The position numbers and the translations under genes were made by a program. Below are positions 18,010 to 27,347 of a DNA stretch of 64,000 nucleotides, one piece after another; positions within the stretch are counted from its first letter, which is position 1, and each line of letters begins with the position of its first letter. The DNA is taken from assembly GCF_014837055.1 (NCBI RefSeq), contig NZ_JACSPQ010000019.1, positions 1-64,000 of the forward strand, read 5' to 3'. This DNA is from Phocaeicola faecium. GTDB taxonomy: Bacteria; Bacteroidota; Bacteroidia; Bacteroidales; Bacteroidaceae. The notes under the pieces are model-generated. The model did not search any database and was not told the DNA's origin. It saw only the letters and a program-made list of their open reading frames with translations.

Positions 18010-18969
18010 ATGAAACTGATAATTGTTGTTCCCTGCTATAACGAGGAGGCTGTGTTGGCGGAAACCACTTCGCAGCTGTCGCATGTCATTGCGACGCTGA
18101 AAGAGCAACACAGCATCGACAGCGGCATCATCCTTTATGTCGACGACGGGAGCCGCGACCGTACGTGGGAACTTATCGAACGTTTCTCTGCCGAGCACGA
18201 CTGCGTGGCGGGGCTGAAGCTGGCGCACAACGTGGGACACCAGCAGGCGCTTTGGGCAGGGTTGGAATGGGCTTCGGCTCATGCCGATGCTGCCGTGTCG
18301 ATTGATGCTGACCTGCAAGACGATGTAAACGCCATTTATCCGATGGTAGACTATTATAACAAGGGCATCGACATTGTTTACGGCGTTCGCAAGGAGCGGA
18401 AAACAGATACTTTCTTTAAGAAGAACACGGCATTGGCTTTCTATCGGCTGATGCACGGACTGGGCGGTGAGATTGTTTATAACCATGCCGATTTCCGGTT
18501 AATGAGCCGCCGCACGCTTCAGGCGCTTGTTTCCTTTCCGGAGCGTAACCTGTTTTTGCGCGGCATGGTTTCATCGTTGGGATATCCTTCCGCTATGGTG
18601 TATTACAACCGTAAGGAGCGGTTTGCCGGCGAATCGAAATACCCGCTGAAGAAGATGATAAGTTTTGCACTCGACGGCATTACATCTTTTTCCGTTCGTC
18701 CGCTGCGTTACATTACTTATTTGGGTTTGTTTTTCATATTGGTAGCGATATTCGCCATCGTTTACGGGCTCTGTTCTTATGCCGGAGGAACCACCATACC
18801 CGGGTGGACTTCTTTATTGGTCTCTCTCTGGTTTATCGGGGGAGCCATCCTGCTGGCTTGCGGGATAATCGGCGAATACGTGGGTAAGATTTACAAGGAG
18901 GTAAAACGCCGTCCGCGTTACTTTGTCGAGCGGGTTACCCCATCGCTTCACTCAGATCTCCCGGCGTAA
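18010..18969 (+). CDS. GT2 polyprenyl-phosphate glycosyltransferase (GtrB/ArnC/DPM1-like)
   Basis: Transfers a sugar from a nucleotide donor to polyprenyl phosphate on the cytoplasmic side. 319 residues: IIVVPCYNEE start, YVDDGSRDRTW, metal-binding DADLQDD near residue 99, FRLMSRRTLQAL, and NRKERFAGESKYPL, all standard for the DPM1-like clade. Two C-terminal membrane segments (ITYLGLFFILVAIFAI and SLWFIGGAILLACGII) match GtrB and ArnC architecture. Last gene of the cassette, convergent with tyrS. Which sugar is used cannot be inferred. Confidence 0.92.
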   Translation: MKLIIVVPCYNEEAVLAETTSQLSHVIATLKEQHSIDSGIILYVDDGSRDRTWELIERFSAEHDCVAGLKLAHNVGHQQALWAGLEWASAHADAAVSIDADLQDDVNAIYPMVDYYNKGIDIVYGVRKERKTDTFFKKNTALAFYRLMHGLGGEIVYNHADFRLMSRRTLQALVSFPERNLFLRGMVSSLGYPSAMVYYNRKERFAGESKYPLKKMISFALDGITSFSVRPLRYITYLGLFFILVAIFAIVYGLCSYAGGTTIPGWTSLLVSLWFIGGAILLACGIIGEYVGKIYKEVKRRPRYFVERVTPSLHSDLPA

Positions 18970-19000
18970 GGAAAGGCGTGTTCCCTTATTCGGCTGCAAT

Positions 19001-19037
19001 AAAAAAGGCTCGTGTCTCATCAAAAACACGAGCCTTT
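19001..19037 (-). terminator. terminator after tyrS (possibly bidirectional)
   Basis: Perfect 12-bp inverted repeat AAAGGCTCGTGT (19004-19015) and ACACGAGCCTTT (19026-19037) with a 10-base loop. Six A residues at 19001-19006 give a U tract on the minus strand, so it mainly serves tyrS. The plus-strand T run is only three bases and is weaker for the cassette. Confidence 0.85.
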
Positions 19038-19060
19038 CTGTATCGTACGCCGTCAAGCGA

Positions 19061-20353
19061 TTATTTCGCTATCAGCAAATAATAGTTTTTCTTTCCGCGC
19101 TGAACCAGCAGGTATTTGCCGTCCAACAAATCGGCTGCGGTAATCACTTGGTCGGGAGCAGACAGTTTCTCTTTGTTCAAAGAAACGCCTCCGCCCTGAA
19201 CCAGTTTGCGCATTTCTCCTTTCGAGGGGAACACGGCAGCCTTTTCGGTAAACAAGTCGATGGCTTTCACGCCGTTTTCGATTTCAGCTTTTGATACTTC
19301 GAACTGCGGAACGCCTTCGAATACTGACAGCAGCGTGTCTTCGTCCAGTTTCTTCAACGCTTCTGAAGTAGCATTTCCGAACAGAATACCTGATGCTTCT
19401 ACGGCTGCATTGTAATCTGCTTCAGAGTGAACCATGATGGTTACTTCCTTAGCCAGACGTTTTTGCAGCGGACGCAAGTGGGGAGCTTCCTTTTGTTCGG
19501 CTACCAATGCCTCGATTTCTTCTTTGCTCAGCATGGTAAAGATTTTGATATATCGTTCAGCGTCTTCATCGCTTACGTTCAGCCAGAACTGATAGAACTT
19601 ATACGGTGATGTATAACGAGGGTCTAACCAGATGTTTCCCGACTCGGTTTTACCGAATTTGCCTCCGTCGGCTTTGGTTATCAGCGGACAGGTCAGCGCG
19701 TAGACTTCGCCTCCGTTGGTGCGGCGAATCAGTTCGGCTCCCGTGGTGATGTTACCCCACTGGTCAGAACCACCCATCTGGAGCTTACAGTTTTTAGTTT
19801 CGTATAAGTGGAGGAAATCGTAACCCTGCAAAAGCTGATAAGTAAATTCGGTGAATGAAAGACCATCGCGTGCTTCACCGTTCAATCGCTTCTGAACAGA
19901 GTCTTTTGCCATCATATAGTTTACGGTGATATGTTTTCCCACCGTACGGGCAAAATCAAGGAAAGTGAAGTCCTTCATCCAATCGTAGTTATTAACCAAC
20001 TCTGCCTTGTTGGGAGCATCCGATTCAAAATCGAGGAATTTGCTCAACTGTTTTTTGATACATTCTTGGTTGTGGCGCAGGGTTTCTTCGTCCAGCAGGT
20101 TACGTTCTGCCGATTTTCCCGACGGGTCACCAATCATACCGGTTGCGCCGCCTACCAAAGCCAACGGCTTATGTCCGCAACGCTGAAAATGTTTCAATAT
20201 CATCACGCTTACCAAGTGGCCGATATGAAGTGAATCGGCAGTAGGGTCAATACCTACGTAAGCGGTTACCATCTCTTTTTCCAGTAATTCTTCCGTGCCC
20301 GGCATCATGGTGTGAACCATTCCGCGCCATCTTAATTCTTCTACAAAGTTCAT
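19061..20353 (-). CDS. tyrS: tyrosyl-tRNA synthetase
   Basis: Charges tRNA-Tyr with tyrosine in the cytoplasm. 430 residues, the usual length for bacterial TyrRS. The class I signature SLHIGHLV (HIGH at 43-46), the tyrosine-pocket segment [11 protein letters not shown] and the KMSKS-equivalent [10 protein letters not shown] are all present. A C-terminal S4-like RNA-binding region contains [16 protein letters not shown]. It has its own promoter at 20390-20420 and a strong terminator. Confidence 0.98.
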   Translation of the reverse strand: MNFVEELRWRGMVHTMMPGTEELLEKEMVTAYVGIDPTADSLHIGHLVSVMILKHFQRCGHKPLALVGGATGMIGDPSGKSAERNLLDEETLRHNQECIKKQLSKFLDFESDAPNKAELVNNYDWMKDFTFLDFARTVGKHITVNYMMAKDSVQKRLNGEARDGLSFTEFTYQLLQGYDFLHLYETKNCKLQMGGSDQWGNITTGAELIRRTNGGEVYALTCPLITKADGGKFGKTESGNIWLDPRYTSPYKFYQFWLNVSDEDAERYIKIFTMLSKEEIEALVAEQKEAPHLRPLQKRLAKEVTIMVHSEADYNAAVEASGILFGNATSEALKKLDEDTLLSVFEGVPQFEVSKAEIENGVKAIDLFTEKAAVFPSKGEMRKLVQGGGVSLNKEKLSAPDQVITAADLLDGKYLLVQRGKKNYYLLIAK

Positions 20354-20389
20354 CGAATGAATTTCTTAGTTTAACAATAAAGGTAGGGG

Positions 20390-20420
20390 CAAAAGTACGA
20401 CACTTTATCTGAATAACCAA
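20390..20420 (-). promoter_or_regulatory. tyrS promoter
   Basis: Read on the minus strand: TTG (20420-20418), 20-bp spacer, TACTTTTG (20397-20390). It lies 37 bp before the tyrS start. Confidence 0.7.
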
Positions 20421-20423
20421 TTT

Positions 20424-21068
20424 TTAACGGCTAAAAAAGAGGCGATTAATATTTTCGCCGACCAAAGCCGTCAGTTTGTTTGTGTCTATGCCGCGTACTG
20501 CCGCCGCCCGGCGGTAAAGCTCGCAGATGTCGACAAGACTGTCATCGGTTTCGAGCAGCAAACGTTCTGTGGCAACCGTTTTCATCGCTTCCGACTGGTA
20601 TTTTTCTCCGAAAGAGAGGTAGAAGCCTTGCGACTGGAGGCTCAGGGCAAGTTCTTTTTTACCTCGGAATCCATGAATAATCCACGGTTGTTTCGGGCGG
20701 TACTCTTTCTTCAGTGCAATAACTTCGTTAAACGACTTGACACAGTGGATAAAAAGAGGAAAGCCGTGTATCTCCGCACGTTCGATAACGCCACGGAATG
20801 CTTTGAGCTGGAGGGAGAAAGGTGTATCGCACAACTTGTCTAATCCAGCTTCACCCAATGCCACGGTACGCGGGTCAAGCATCATCTCGTCAAGCCATTG
20901 AAACTGCAACATACAATCGTCTTCGGAAAGAAACCACGGATGAATCCCCACGCTAAGAAAACGAGCCGTGGAGATATCTGCATGTCCTTTGTCATCCATG
21001 CGGCAGGAAAGAAAGGATAGCCCGGCAGACGAAGCCAAACGATGGGTATGAACATCGAAACATTCCAT
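20424..21068 (-). CDS. TatD-like metal-dependent hydrolase
   Basis: A 214-residue protein from the ATG at 21068; the open frame extends upstream into yidD but the family start FDVHTHRL fits this ATG. Metal ligands are visible as His7 and His9 (DVHTH), Glu in ALGEAGLD, His in PLFIHCVKS and His in PWIIHGFRGK, with the late Asp in LLLETDDS. TatD proteins are single-strand exo- or endodeoxyribonucleases in DNA quality control. This one is shorter than typical TatD (about 260 residues), so its substrate is uncertain. It follows yidD by 28 bp. Confidence 0.9.
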   Translation of the reverse strand: MECFDVHTHRLASSAGLSFLSCRMDDKGHADISTARFLSVGIHPWFLSEDDCMLQFQWLDEMMLDPRTVALGEAGLDKLCDTPFSLQLKAFRGVIERAEIHGFPLFIHCVKSFNEVIALKKEYRPKQPWIIHGFRGKKELALSLQSQGFYLSFGEKYQSEAMKTVATERLLLETDDSLVDICELYRRAAAVRGIDTNKLTALVGENINRLFFSR

Positions 21069-21096
21069 ACGGTTCTGTTTATTGGTTAATAACAGG

Positions 21097-21318
21097 TCAG
21101 GGGACTGGGTCGTAACCCGATCCTCCCCACGGATGGCAACGTAAAAGACGACGGATGGCAAGGTATAATCCTTTTATCGGACCGTGCTTTTTTATTGCTT
21201 CAACAGCGTATTGTGAACATGTTGGAGTAAAACGGCAAGAAGGAGGAGTGAACGGTGAGATACAATTCCGGTAAAAGTAGATAGGGAGTAAGAGCAGAAA
21301 TGTGAATACTTTTCTCAT
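21097..21318 (-). CDS. yidD: membrane protein insertion efficiency factor
   Basis: 73 residues, small amphipathic membrane-associated protein aiding YidC-dependent insertion. Hallmarks: [17 protein letters not shown] and the terminal [13 protein letters not shown]. Its start overlaps the rnpA stop by 4 bp, the widely conserved rnpA-yidD arrangement. Confidence 0.96.
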   Translation of the reverse strand: MRKVFTFLLLLPIYFYRNCISPFTPPSCRFTPTCSQYAVEAIKKHGPIKGLYLAIRRLLRCHPWGGSGYDPVP

Positions 21319-21710
21319 GGCAAGCGTTCGGTAATCAGTTGAAGCAGCTTTCGTACTTTCAAGTCTACCTCTTCGGAGGCATGAAGTTCGTTGTCTAACC
21401 AGATAAAAGCTATTGCCAGCTTTGTACCGGTATTTGCCAATGGTTCGGTCAATATCTGTTTGTTTTTCCGGAATGCTTCACGTATCTGGCGCTTCACCCG
21501 GTTTCGCTTTACCGCCCGTTTGAAACGCTTCTTAGGTACACTGATAAGTAATGAAACAGGAGGAAGATGATTTCCCTCCACAGGAATATACACCACACGC
21601 AAAGGAAAAGCCGGAAACGATTTGCTTCCGCCTGCAAAAAGTTTTTCTATTAAGATACGGCTGTTCAGACGTTCCTTTTTGGGTAAGGTATGTGTGTGGG
21701 GAGATTCCAT
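21315..21710 (-). CDS. rnpA: ribonuclease P protein component
   Basis: Basic 131-residue subunit that assists the RNase P RNA in trimming the 5' leader of tRNAs. The RNR motif region [18 protein letters not shown] lies at 61-78, with an N-terminal [10 protein letters not shown] start segment. Genomic coupling to yidD is standard. The RNase P RNA itself is not in this window. Confidence 0.96.
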   Translation of the reverse strand: MESPHTHTLPKKERLNSRILIEKLFAGGSKSFPAFPLRVVYIPVEGNHLPPVSLLISVPKKRFKRAVKRNRVKRQIREAFRKNKQILTEPLANTGTKLAIAFIWLDNELHASEEVDLKVRKLLQLITERLP

Positions 21711-21719
21711 AAAAGTATA

Positions 21720-21796
21720 TTAGGCACGGATAACACATTCGTTACGGTAGAATTATGATTCATGTCCGTAAAAAGCGTGTTATCTGTGCCTATTTT
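21720..21796. terminator. inverted repeat between hemD and rnpA
   Basis: TAGGCACGGATAACAC (21721-21736) pairs with GTGTTATCTGTGCCTA (ending 21792) apart from one mismatch, with a ~40-base loop. TTTTG follows on the plus strand. It separates the hemD operon from rnpA. The arm resembles that of the inverted repeat at 24012-24054. Confidence 0.5.
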
Positions 21797-21803
21797 GCTA
21801 TCT

Positions 21804-22550
21804 TTACTTATTACGTTCGCGGATAAACATATCCAAAGCTGCTGTCATCGACGGAGCTACGGTAGTGGGAGCTTCCAAATCAAGACGAAGTCCTGCTTCT
21901 TTTACAGCTTTTGCCGTAGTAGGACCAAAACAGCCTATGGCTATTTCTTTTTGTTCAAACTGTGGGAAGTTTTTCATTAGCGACTGAATGCCGGCAGGAC
22001 TGAAGAATACCAGCATGTCGTAATCGAACTTCTCTTCGGGAGTGAAGTCATTACTTACAGTGCGATACATGACTGCCTCCGTATGCTGGATTTTGTTTTT
22101 ATCCAACAAGTCCTTCACTTCGTCGTTATGAACGTCGGACATCGGAATAAGATATTTCTCTGTATTATGCTTTACTATCAGCGGTAACAGATCGATAAAT
22201 TTTCCGGTTGCTCCGAAGAACACTTTACGTTTGCGGTATTGCACGTATTTTTGGATATACAACGCAATAGTCTCAGACGTACAGAAATACTTCATCGTTT
22301 CTGGAACGGTGATACGCAATTCGGCACAAAGACTAAAGAAATGATCAATAGCATGGCGCGAAGTAAACACAACGGCTGTATGATCTAAAATAGAAATCTT
22401 CTGTTGTCTGAATTCTTTAGCAGACAAACTTTCTACTTTTATGAACGGGCGAAAATCTATCTTCACTCCGTACTTCTCAGCAATGTCGAAATAAGGTGAC
22501 TTTTCCGACGATGGCTTTGGCTGAGAAATAAGTACTTTCTTTATTTTCAA
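21804..22550 (-). CDS. hemD: uroporphyrinogen-III synthase
   Basis: Cyclises hydroxymethylbilane to uroporphyrinogen III for haem, sirohaem or corrinoid synthesis. 248 residues in the HemD two-domain layout. Recognisable pieces are KKVLISQPKP, HTAVVFTSRHAIDHF, YRTVSNDF, YDMLVFFSPAGIQSL and GCFGPTTAKAVKEAG. The family is weakly conserved, so identity rests on overall pattern and neighbourhood (DUF4271 upstream, rnpA downstream, a common Bacteroidales order). Starts 4 bp after the DUF4271 stop. Confidence 0.9.
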   Translation of the reverse strand: MKIKKVLISQPKPSSEKSPYFDIAEKYGVKIDFRPFIKVESLSAKEFRQQKISILDHTAVVFTSRHAIDHFFSLCAELRITVPETMKYFCTSETIALYIQKYVQYRKRKVFFGATGKFIDLLPLIVKHNTEKYLIPMSDVHNDEVKDLLDKNKIQHTEAVMYRTVSNDFTPEEKFDYDMLVFFSPAGIQSLMKNFPQFEQKEIAIGCFGPTTAKAVKEAGLRLDLEAPTTVAPSMTAALDMFIRERNK

Positions 22551-22554
22551 TGTA

Positions 22555-23367
22555 CTAAAATTTTAAAATCAATACCTTGTTCATATAAACTATCCCTTTC
22601 CACAAAAGTAAATCGGGAACCATTTCGAGGGTGCAAAAGTACAGAATTAAATGTAAAATGCCATGAAAATGATTAAAAAAGTTCCTAATACATTTATAAA
22701 ATAACAATATTTTAATAAGAAGTAGCGTTATAAGGATTAAAAGACGTGATGGAGAGCCCGACAGATTGAAAAAGACAATGAGCAAAACTGTGGGGAAAAG
22801 TAGGAATCCGGTGACGATTATTACATCGAAATAGGCTTCCGTCCAAGCTGTGGTTCGCTCTTTGTCAAAAAAAATCCGGTTCGTAAATGTATATGTCCCC
22901 CATTTGTAAAGAACAAGCAAGACAGACGAGAGGATGTAAAATCCGAGAAGCAGATGCGGAGATACGTATTCTGTCAATAGAGGAATGTCGTCTAAAAAAT
23001 AATCGAACAGGCATACGCCGCTTAAAACGCATGTAACGCCTGTCAGAATCAATACGAATAATGGGGTCGATTCGGTTGCAACGTCATCGAACAGATTGGA
23101 ACGCTTTTTATTCGAGAAAAAAGTCTTTATGCGCTGGTGCAGGTACTTTTGCCGGCGGTTTATTGAGTAATACAGAAAGAAGAAGCAAAGGAACATCAGG
23201 CAGGTTACTGTCCAATCGTTATTCAGGCGGTAGGGCAATAACTCTCCCTCCATGCCCGAAAGCTGTACTTCCTGCATGTGTCTTACGAGCGCACTGTCCA
23301 GTCGTTCTTGTTGTTGCGCTTGCAGTTCCTCTATCAGTTTAAATCCTGCCCGGCAAACATCGTTCAT
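22555..23367 (-). CDS. DUF4271 membrane protein
   Basis: 270 residues with about six hydrophobic segments after a charged N-terminus (LIEELQAQQQERLDS). Recognised as DUF4271 from its place beside hemD and segments such as LLGFYILSSVLLVLYK and FHGILHLILYFCTLEMVPDLLL. Function unknown. Its start overlaps the LOG gene stop (ATGA) and hemD follows at once, so the three are one operon. A role alongside tetrapyrrole synthesis is only a guess from position. Confidence 0.85.
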   Translation of the reverse strand: MNDVCRAGFKLIEELQAQQQERLDSALVRHMQEVQLSGMEGELLPYRLNNDWTVTCLMFLCFFFLYYSINRRQKYLHQRIKTFFSNKKRSNLFDDVATESTPLFVLILTGVTCVLSGVCLFDYFLDDIPLLTEYVSPHLLLGFYILSSVLLVLYKWGTYTFTNRIFFDKERTTAWTEAYFDVIIVTGFLLFPTVLLIVFFNLSGSPSRLLILITLLLIKILLFYKCIRNFFNHFHGILHLILYFCTLEMVPDLLLWKGIVYMNKVLILKF

Positions 23368-23954
23368 ACGGCTGCAAATTTACGAATTTCTTTGTTCCAA
23401 ACAGGAGTTACGTATAATAAATCGACGGCTTCTTCGGGAGTTGAGGCTACCTGCCAGATGTTTTCGTGTTCGCGGCGCATGAAATTTTGTCCGATAGCCT
23501 GTTTCAGCAGGGTGAGCAGAGGGTCATAAAATCCGTCGGTATTCAGTATGATGATGGGATTCAGGTAAAGTCCCAGCTGTTTCCAAGTGATGATTTCCAG
23601 CAGTTCTTCCATTGTTCCGCATCCGCCGGGGAGTGCGATCACGCCGTCTGAGAGTTCGGCCATCAGTTGTTTGCGCTCGTGCATGGTTTCTGTTTCGATG
23701 AGCCGTGTCAGCCCGTGGTGATGCCATCCTTGCTCCACCATGAAGTGGGGGATGACCCCTGTTACGGTTCCTCCGCAGGCAAGTGTGGCGTCGCTTATGC
23801 GGCCCATCAGTCCCTGACGCCCGGCCCCGTTAATCAGATTGATGCCCTGTTCGGCTAAGAGTTGCCCCAAACGTTCGGCGGCATCGAAATAAACAGAAGG
23901 AATTTTCGTGCTGGATGCACAATACACGCATACGTCTTTTATTACATTATTCAT
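23364..23954 (-). CDS. LOG-family nucleotide phosphoribohydrolase (TIGR00730 type)
   Basis: 196-residue Rossmann-like protein of the LOG family, which cleaves the base from nucleoside 5'-monophosphates. The catalytic PGGCGTMEE motif is at 109-117, and the upstream nucleotide loop reads NGAGRQGLMG at 42-51 (family consensus is GGGxxGLMG). Other family pieces: VCVYCASS at the start and MHERKQLMAELSDGVIAL. First gene of the operon with DUF4271 and hemD. Confidence 0.93.
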   Translation of the reverse strand: MNNVIKDVCVYCASSTKIPSVYFDAAERLGQLLAEQGINLINGAGRQGLMGRISDATLACGGTVTGVIPHFMVEQGWHHHGLTRLIETETMHERKQLMAELSDGVIALPGGCGTMEELLEIITWKQLGLYLNPIIILNTDGFYDPLLTLLKQAIGQNFMRREHENIWQVASTPEEAVDLLYVTPVWNKEIRKFAAV

Positions 23955-24011
23955 AGATTATCAAAATACGAGAAGAATAAATTTGTTTTTTTAATCGCCT
24001 TATTAATGCTG

Positions 24012-24054
24012 TTTAGGCACGAACCACACAATGCCTGCGTAATTCGTGCCTAAT
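24012..24054. repeat. inverted repeat downstream of metK
   Basis: TTAGGCACGAA (24013-24023) and TTCGTGCCTAA (24043-24053) are perfect complements. No clear T tract follows on the minus strand, so terminator activity for metK is uncertain. The arm shares TTAGGCACG and a following ACACA with the element at 21720. Confidence 0.55.
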
Positions 24055-24075
24055 GTTACAGCAAAAAGCCCCTTG

Positions 24076-25368
24076 TCAGAGTCCGAAAGCAGCTTTTACT
24101 TTATCTACGTAATCCAGTTTCTCCCACGTAAAGAGTTCTACTTCTACGTCTTTATTGCCTTCGTAAGCCGATTCGAAGTGTTTTACCACCGTTTTCGGTT
24201 CACGTCCCATGTGTCCGTAAGCAGCCGTTTCGCTATAAATCGGGTTACGCAGCTTCAGGCGTTCTTCGATGGCACGCGGACGCATGTCGAAGATTTCGTC
24301 TACCTTTTTGGCGATTTCGCCGTCGCTCATTGCCAGATGGCTTCTGCCGTATGTATTCACATAGATGTTTATCGGGCGAGCCACGCCGATGGCGTAAGAA
24401 ACCTGTACCAACACTTCATCGGCAACACCCGCTGCCACCAAGTTCTTGGCGATGTGGCGGGCTGCATAAGCCGCACTGCGGTCTACCTTGCTGGGGTCTT
24501 TGCCAGAGAAAGCTCCTCCACCGTGGGCGCCTGCTCCTCCGTAAGTGTCGACGATGATTTTGCGTCCTGTCAGTCCGGTGTCGCCGTGCGGCCCTCCGAT
24601 TACGAATTTTCCGGTGGGATTCACAAAGTACTTGATTCCGTCGTTAAACAGTTTCAGAACTTCGGGGTTATGAATTTCGGCAATGACGCGCGGCATCAGG
24701 ATTTCGATGACATCTTTACGGATTTGTGCCAGCATCTCTTCGTCTGCTTTAAGCTGAGCTTCTTGAGAATCGTCGGCAGGGCGGATGAAATCATCGTGTT
24801 GCGTAGAAACCACAATCGTGTCGATGCGCACCGGGCGGCGGTTGTCATCGTATTCGATGGTTACCTGACTCTTTGAGTCGGGGCGCAGATACGTCATGAA
24901 CTTTCCTTCGCGGCGGATTTCAGCCAATACCATCAGCAGCTTATGTGCCAAGTCGAGCGACAGCGGCATGTAGTTTTCTGTTTCGTTCGTAGCATATCCG
25001 AACATCATACCTTGATCGCCGGCGCCCTGATTCATAGGGTCTTCACGCTCTACACCGCGGTTGATGTCGGGGCTTTGTTCATGGATGGCAGAGAAAACAC
25101 CACATGAATTTCCTTCGAACATATATTCGCTTTTGGTATAACCGATTTTATTGATAACTTCGCGTGCCACACGCTGAAGGTCGATGTACGCTTTTGTTTT
25201 TACCTCTCCTGCCAGTACCACTTGTCCGGTTGTCACCAGTGTTTCGCAGGCTACTTTCGAGTTGGGGTCGTAAGCCAACAGTTTGTCAAGTACAGCGTCG
25301 GATATTTGGTCCGCCACTTTATCGGGGTGTCCTTCCGACACTGATTCGGATGTGAATAAGTATCCCAT
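24076..25368 (-). CDS. metK: S-adenosylmethionine synthetase
   Basis: Makes S-adenosylmethionine from methionine and ATP. 430 residues, slightly longer than enterobacterial MetK, as usual in Bacteroidales. Signature sequences: [18 protein letters not shown] (His14), [12 protein letters not shown] and [19 protein letters not shown]. Transcription appears to start about 150 bp upstream, leaving an unusually long leader. Confidence 0.98.
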   Translation of the reverse strand: MGYLFTSESVSEGHPDKVADQISDAVLDKLLAYDPNSKVACETLVTTGQVVLAGEVKTKAYIDLQRVAREVINKIGYTKSEYMFEGNSCGVFSAIHEQSPDINRGVEREDPMNQGAGDQGMMFGYATNETENYMPLSLDLAHKLLMVLAEIRREGKFMTYLRPDSKSQVTIEYDDNRRPVRIDTIVVSTQHDDFIRPADDSQEAQLKADEEMLAQIRKDVIEILMPRVIAEIHNPEVLKLFNDGIKYFVNPTGKFVIGGPHGDTGLTGRKIIVDTYGGAGAHGGGAFSGKDPSKVDRSAAYAARHIAKNLVAAGVADEVLVQVSYAIGVARPINIYVNTYGRSHLAMSDGEIAKKVDEIFDMRPRAIEERLKLRNPIYSETAAYGHMGREPKTVVKHFESAYEGNKDVEVELFTWEKLDYVDKVKAAFGL

Positions 25369-25530
25369 AGTTACCTTAAAAAAATTAAATGTTTATATAG
25401 ATTGTATATATCCGTGTACGGACAGAGTAGGAAGGAATCAACAAGGAATCAAATTTTATGTGTTTTAGCATTTTTTTCCGTGGTTGCAAGCTACTCAAAT
25501 CTTTCCACTTTTATATCGGCTGCAAAGATA
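25369..25530 (-). promoter_or_regulatory. metK promoter (-7 element) and long leader
   Basis: On the minus strand TATCTTTG occupies 25530-25523; no good -33 TTG is seen. The leader of about 150 nt contains a direct repeat of AAGGAATCAA (25432-25441 and 25443-25452, plus-strand reading, 11-bp period) and a small palindrome TCCGTGTACGGA (25411-25422). It does not match SAM riboswitch motifs I know. Confidence 0.5.
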
Positions 25531-25581
25531 GATATATAAATCGGAATAACGATGCGTATGATGGGTATTTAACATATTTAT

Positions 25582-25680
25582 CCCTGAAAAACGCTACCGT
25601 TAGCGTTGCCCGACGCAAGCGGTAGCGTAACCCGACGCTACCCATAGGACTTGCCTGCGCTACGGGTAGAATTTTCAGGG
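25582..25680. repeat. intergenic modular repeat, copy 3
   Basis: Outer arms CCCTGAAAA (25582-25590) and TTTTCAGGG (25672-25680) are perfect inverted repeats. Inside, CTACC occurs at 25594 and 25638 (44 bp) and GGTAG at 25621 and 25665 (44 bp). It is placed between the divergent metK and cobU transcription units, so in this copy terminator function alone is a poor explanation. Confidence 0.85.
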
Positions 25681-25760
25681 GCATTTTATACATAAAATCA
25701 GAGTTCGTTTAGAGCCGGTTTAAATTTGGGCATACGCCGGAGGATATACGTAAAATTTCG

Positions 25761-25768
25761 TATTTTTG
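25761..25768 (+). promoter_or_regulatory. probable -7 element for cobUTSC
   Basis: TATTTTTG, 25 bp before the cobU start. No TTG at the optimal distance. No cobalamin riboswitch is apparent in the roughly 110 bp between repeat copy 3 and cobU. Confidence 0.5.
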
Positions 25769-25793
25769 TGCGACGAAAAATAAATCATTCCGA

Positions 25794-26300
25794 ATGAAAA
25801 AGATTATTTTAGTAACCGGCGGACAACGTTCCGGGAAAAGCGGCTACGCCGAAAAGCTGGCACATCGCCTTACCGGTTCGCCTGTGTATATTGCCACGGC
25901 ACGTGTTTGGGACGAGGAATTCCGCCGCCGGGTGGAGCATCACCGGCAAAACCGGGGAGCGGAATGGACCAACATTGAGGAAGAGAAGCTGTTGAGCCGT
26001 CACGACATCAGCGGAAGGGTGGCTGTGATTGATTGCGTCACGTTGTGGTGTACCAACTTTTTCATGGAGCAGAACGATGTACGCCTCGCCCTTGAGGAGA
26101 TAAAGGCGGAGTTCGACCGTTTTACGGCTCAAGATGCTACTTTTATTTTTGTAACGAACGAAATAGGACAGGGAGGCGTTTCGCCCAACCGGCTGCAACG
26201 CCAGTTTACCGACCTGCAAGGCTGGACAAACCAATACATCGCTTCGAAAGCCGATGAGGTTATTTTAATGGTAAGCGGTATTCCCGTTAAAATCAAATAA
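25794..26300 (+). CDS. cobU: adenosylcobinamide kinase / adenosylcobinamide-phosphate guanylyltransferase
   Basis: Phosphorylates adenosylcobinamide and then makes the GDP derivative for lower-loop attachment in cobalamin synthesis. 168 residues; P-loop GGQRSGKS at 9-16, followed by family segments [31 protein letters not shown] and [11 protein letters not shown]. Normal length. First gene of cobU-cobT-cobS-cobC with 2-14 bp gaps. It allows salvage of cobinamide as well as the end of de novo synthesis. Confidence 0.97.
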   Translation: MKKIILVTGGQRSGKSGYAEKLAHRLTGSPVYIATARVWDEEFRRRVEHHRQNRGAEWTNIEEEKLLSRHDISGRVAVIDCVTLWCTNFFMEQNDVRLALEEIKAEFDRFTAQDATFIFVTNEIGQGGVSPNRLQRQFTDLQGWTNQYIASKADEVILMVSGIPVKIK

Positions 26301-26302
26301 AG

Positions 26303-27343
26303 ATGAAACAGTTTTCCATACAGCGTATCGCCAACGAGCGGTTAGAAAAAATGGTAACCGATAAGATTGACAATCTTACCAAGCCCAAAGGTTCACTGGG
26401 GCGTTTGGAGGAATTGGCATTACAGGTCAGTCTTATCCAGCAGACACCTTTCCCCATTCTGAAACATCCTTGTAACATTTTGTTTGCTGCCGATCATGGC
26501 ATTACTGAGGAGGGGGTCAGCAAATCGCCTAAGTCCATTACGTGGCAACAGCTTTATAACATCCTGCGGGGTGGGGCAGGCATCAACTTTCTATGCCGCC
26601 AGCATGACTTCGATTTGCTGGTGGTAGACGCAGGCGTGGATTATGATTTTCCGCCCATGAACGGACTGCTCGACATGAAGATACGTAAGGGAACCCGAAA
26701 TTTCCTCCACGAAGCAGCCATGACTTCCCAAGAAATGGAGCGTTGCATCACCGTGGGTGCACAGTGCGTAGAGCGCGTACACGTGCAGGGAGGCAATGTA
26801 GTGAGCTTCGGCGAGATGGGGATAGGAAATACATCGGCTTCGTCGCTCTGGATGACTTGCCTGACGGGGATTCCCTTGCAGCAATGTGTGGGTGCGGGCA
26901 GCGGGTTATCCGACGAAGGAGTAGCCCACAAATACCGTATTCTTCAACAAGCGCTCGACAATTTTCCCGGTACGCATACGCCCGAAGAAATAATATGCCG
27001 ATTCGGAGGTTACGAAATGGTGATGGCGGTGGGAGGTATGCTCCGTGCTGCCGAATTGCGCATGGTCATCCTTGTCGACGGATTCATTATGACGAACTGC
27101 CTACTGGCGGCTTCGCAGTTCTGTCCTGAGGTGACCGATTATGCCATATACGGGCATCAAGGTGAGGAAAGCGGACACAAGCTCCTGTTAGAATATCTTC
27201 ATGCCCGTCCGTTGCTGAGCCTTAACCTCCGGTTGGGCGAAGGGAGCGGAGCCGTATGTGCTTACCCGATAGTAGACTCTGCGATACGGATGATAAACGA
27301 AATGGAAACATTCTCAAACGCATCGGTCACCAAATATTTTTAG
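26303..27343 (+). CDS. cobT: nicotinate-nucleotide-dimethylbenzimidazole phosphoribosyltransferase
   Basis: Activates the lower-ligand base as its alpha-ribotide. 346 residues, standard length. Family motifs: [15 protein letters not shown] near the start, [36 protein letters not shown], and [15 protein letters not shown] with the catalytic Glu at 313. Starts 2 bp after cobU. Base preference cannot be told from sequence. Confidence 0.98.
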   Translation: MKQFSIQRIANERLEKMVTDKIDNLTKPKGSLGRLEELALQVSLIQQTPFPILKHPCNILFAADHGITEEGVSKSPKSITWQQLYNILRGGAGINFLCRQHDFDLLVVDAGVDYDFPPMNGLLDMKIRKGTRNFLHEAAMTSQEMERCITVGAQCVERVHVQGGNVVSFGEMGIGNTSASSLWMTCLTGIPLQQCVGAGSGLSDEGVAHKYRILQQALDNFPGTHTPEEIICRFGGYEMVMAVGGMLRAAELRMVILVDGFIMTNCLLAASQFCPEVTDYAIYGHQGEESGHKLLLEYLHARPLLSLNLRLGEGSGAVCAYPIVDSAIRMINEMETFSNASVTKYF

Positions 27344-27347
27344 TCTC

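Noticed and set aside
25681..25793. Possible cobalamin riboswitch before cobU
   Set aside because: The space between repeat copy 3 and the start codon is only about 110 bp and no B12-box-like sequence was seen.
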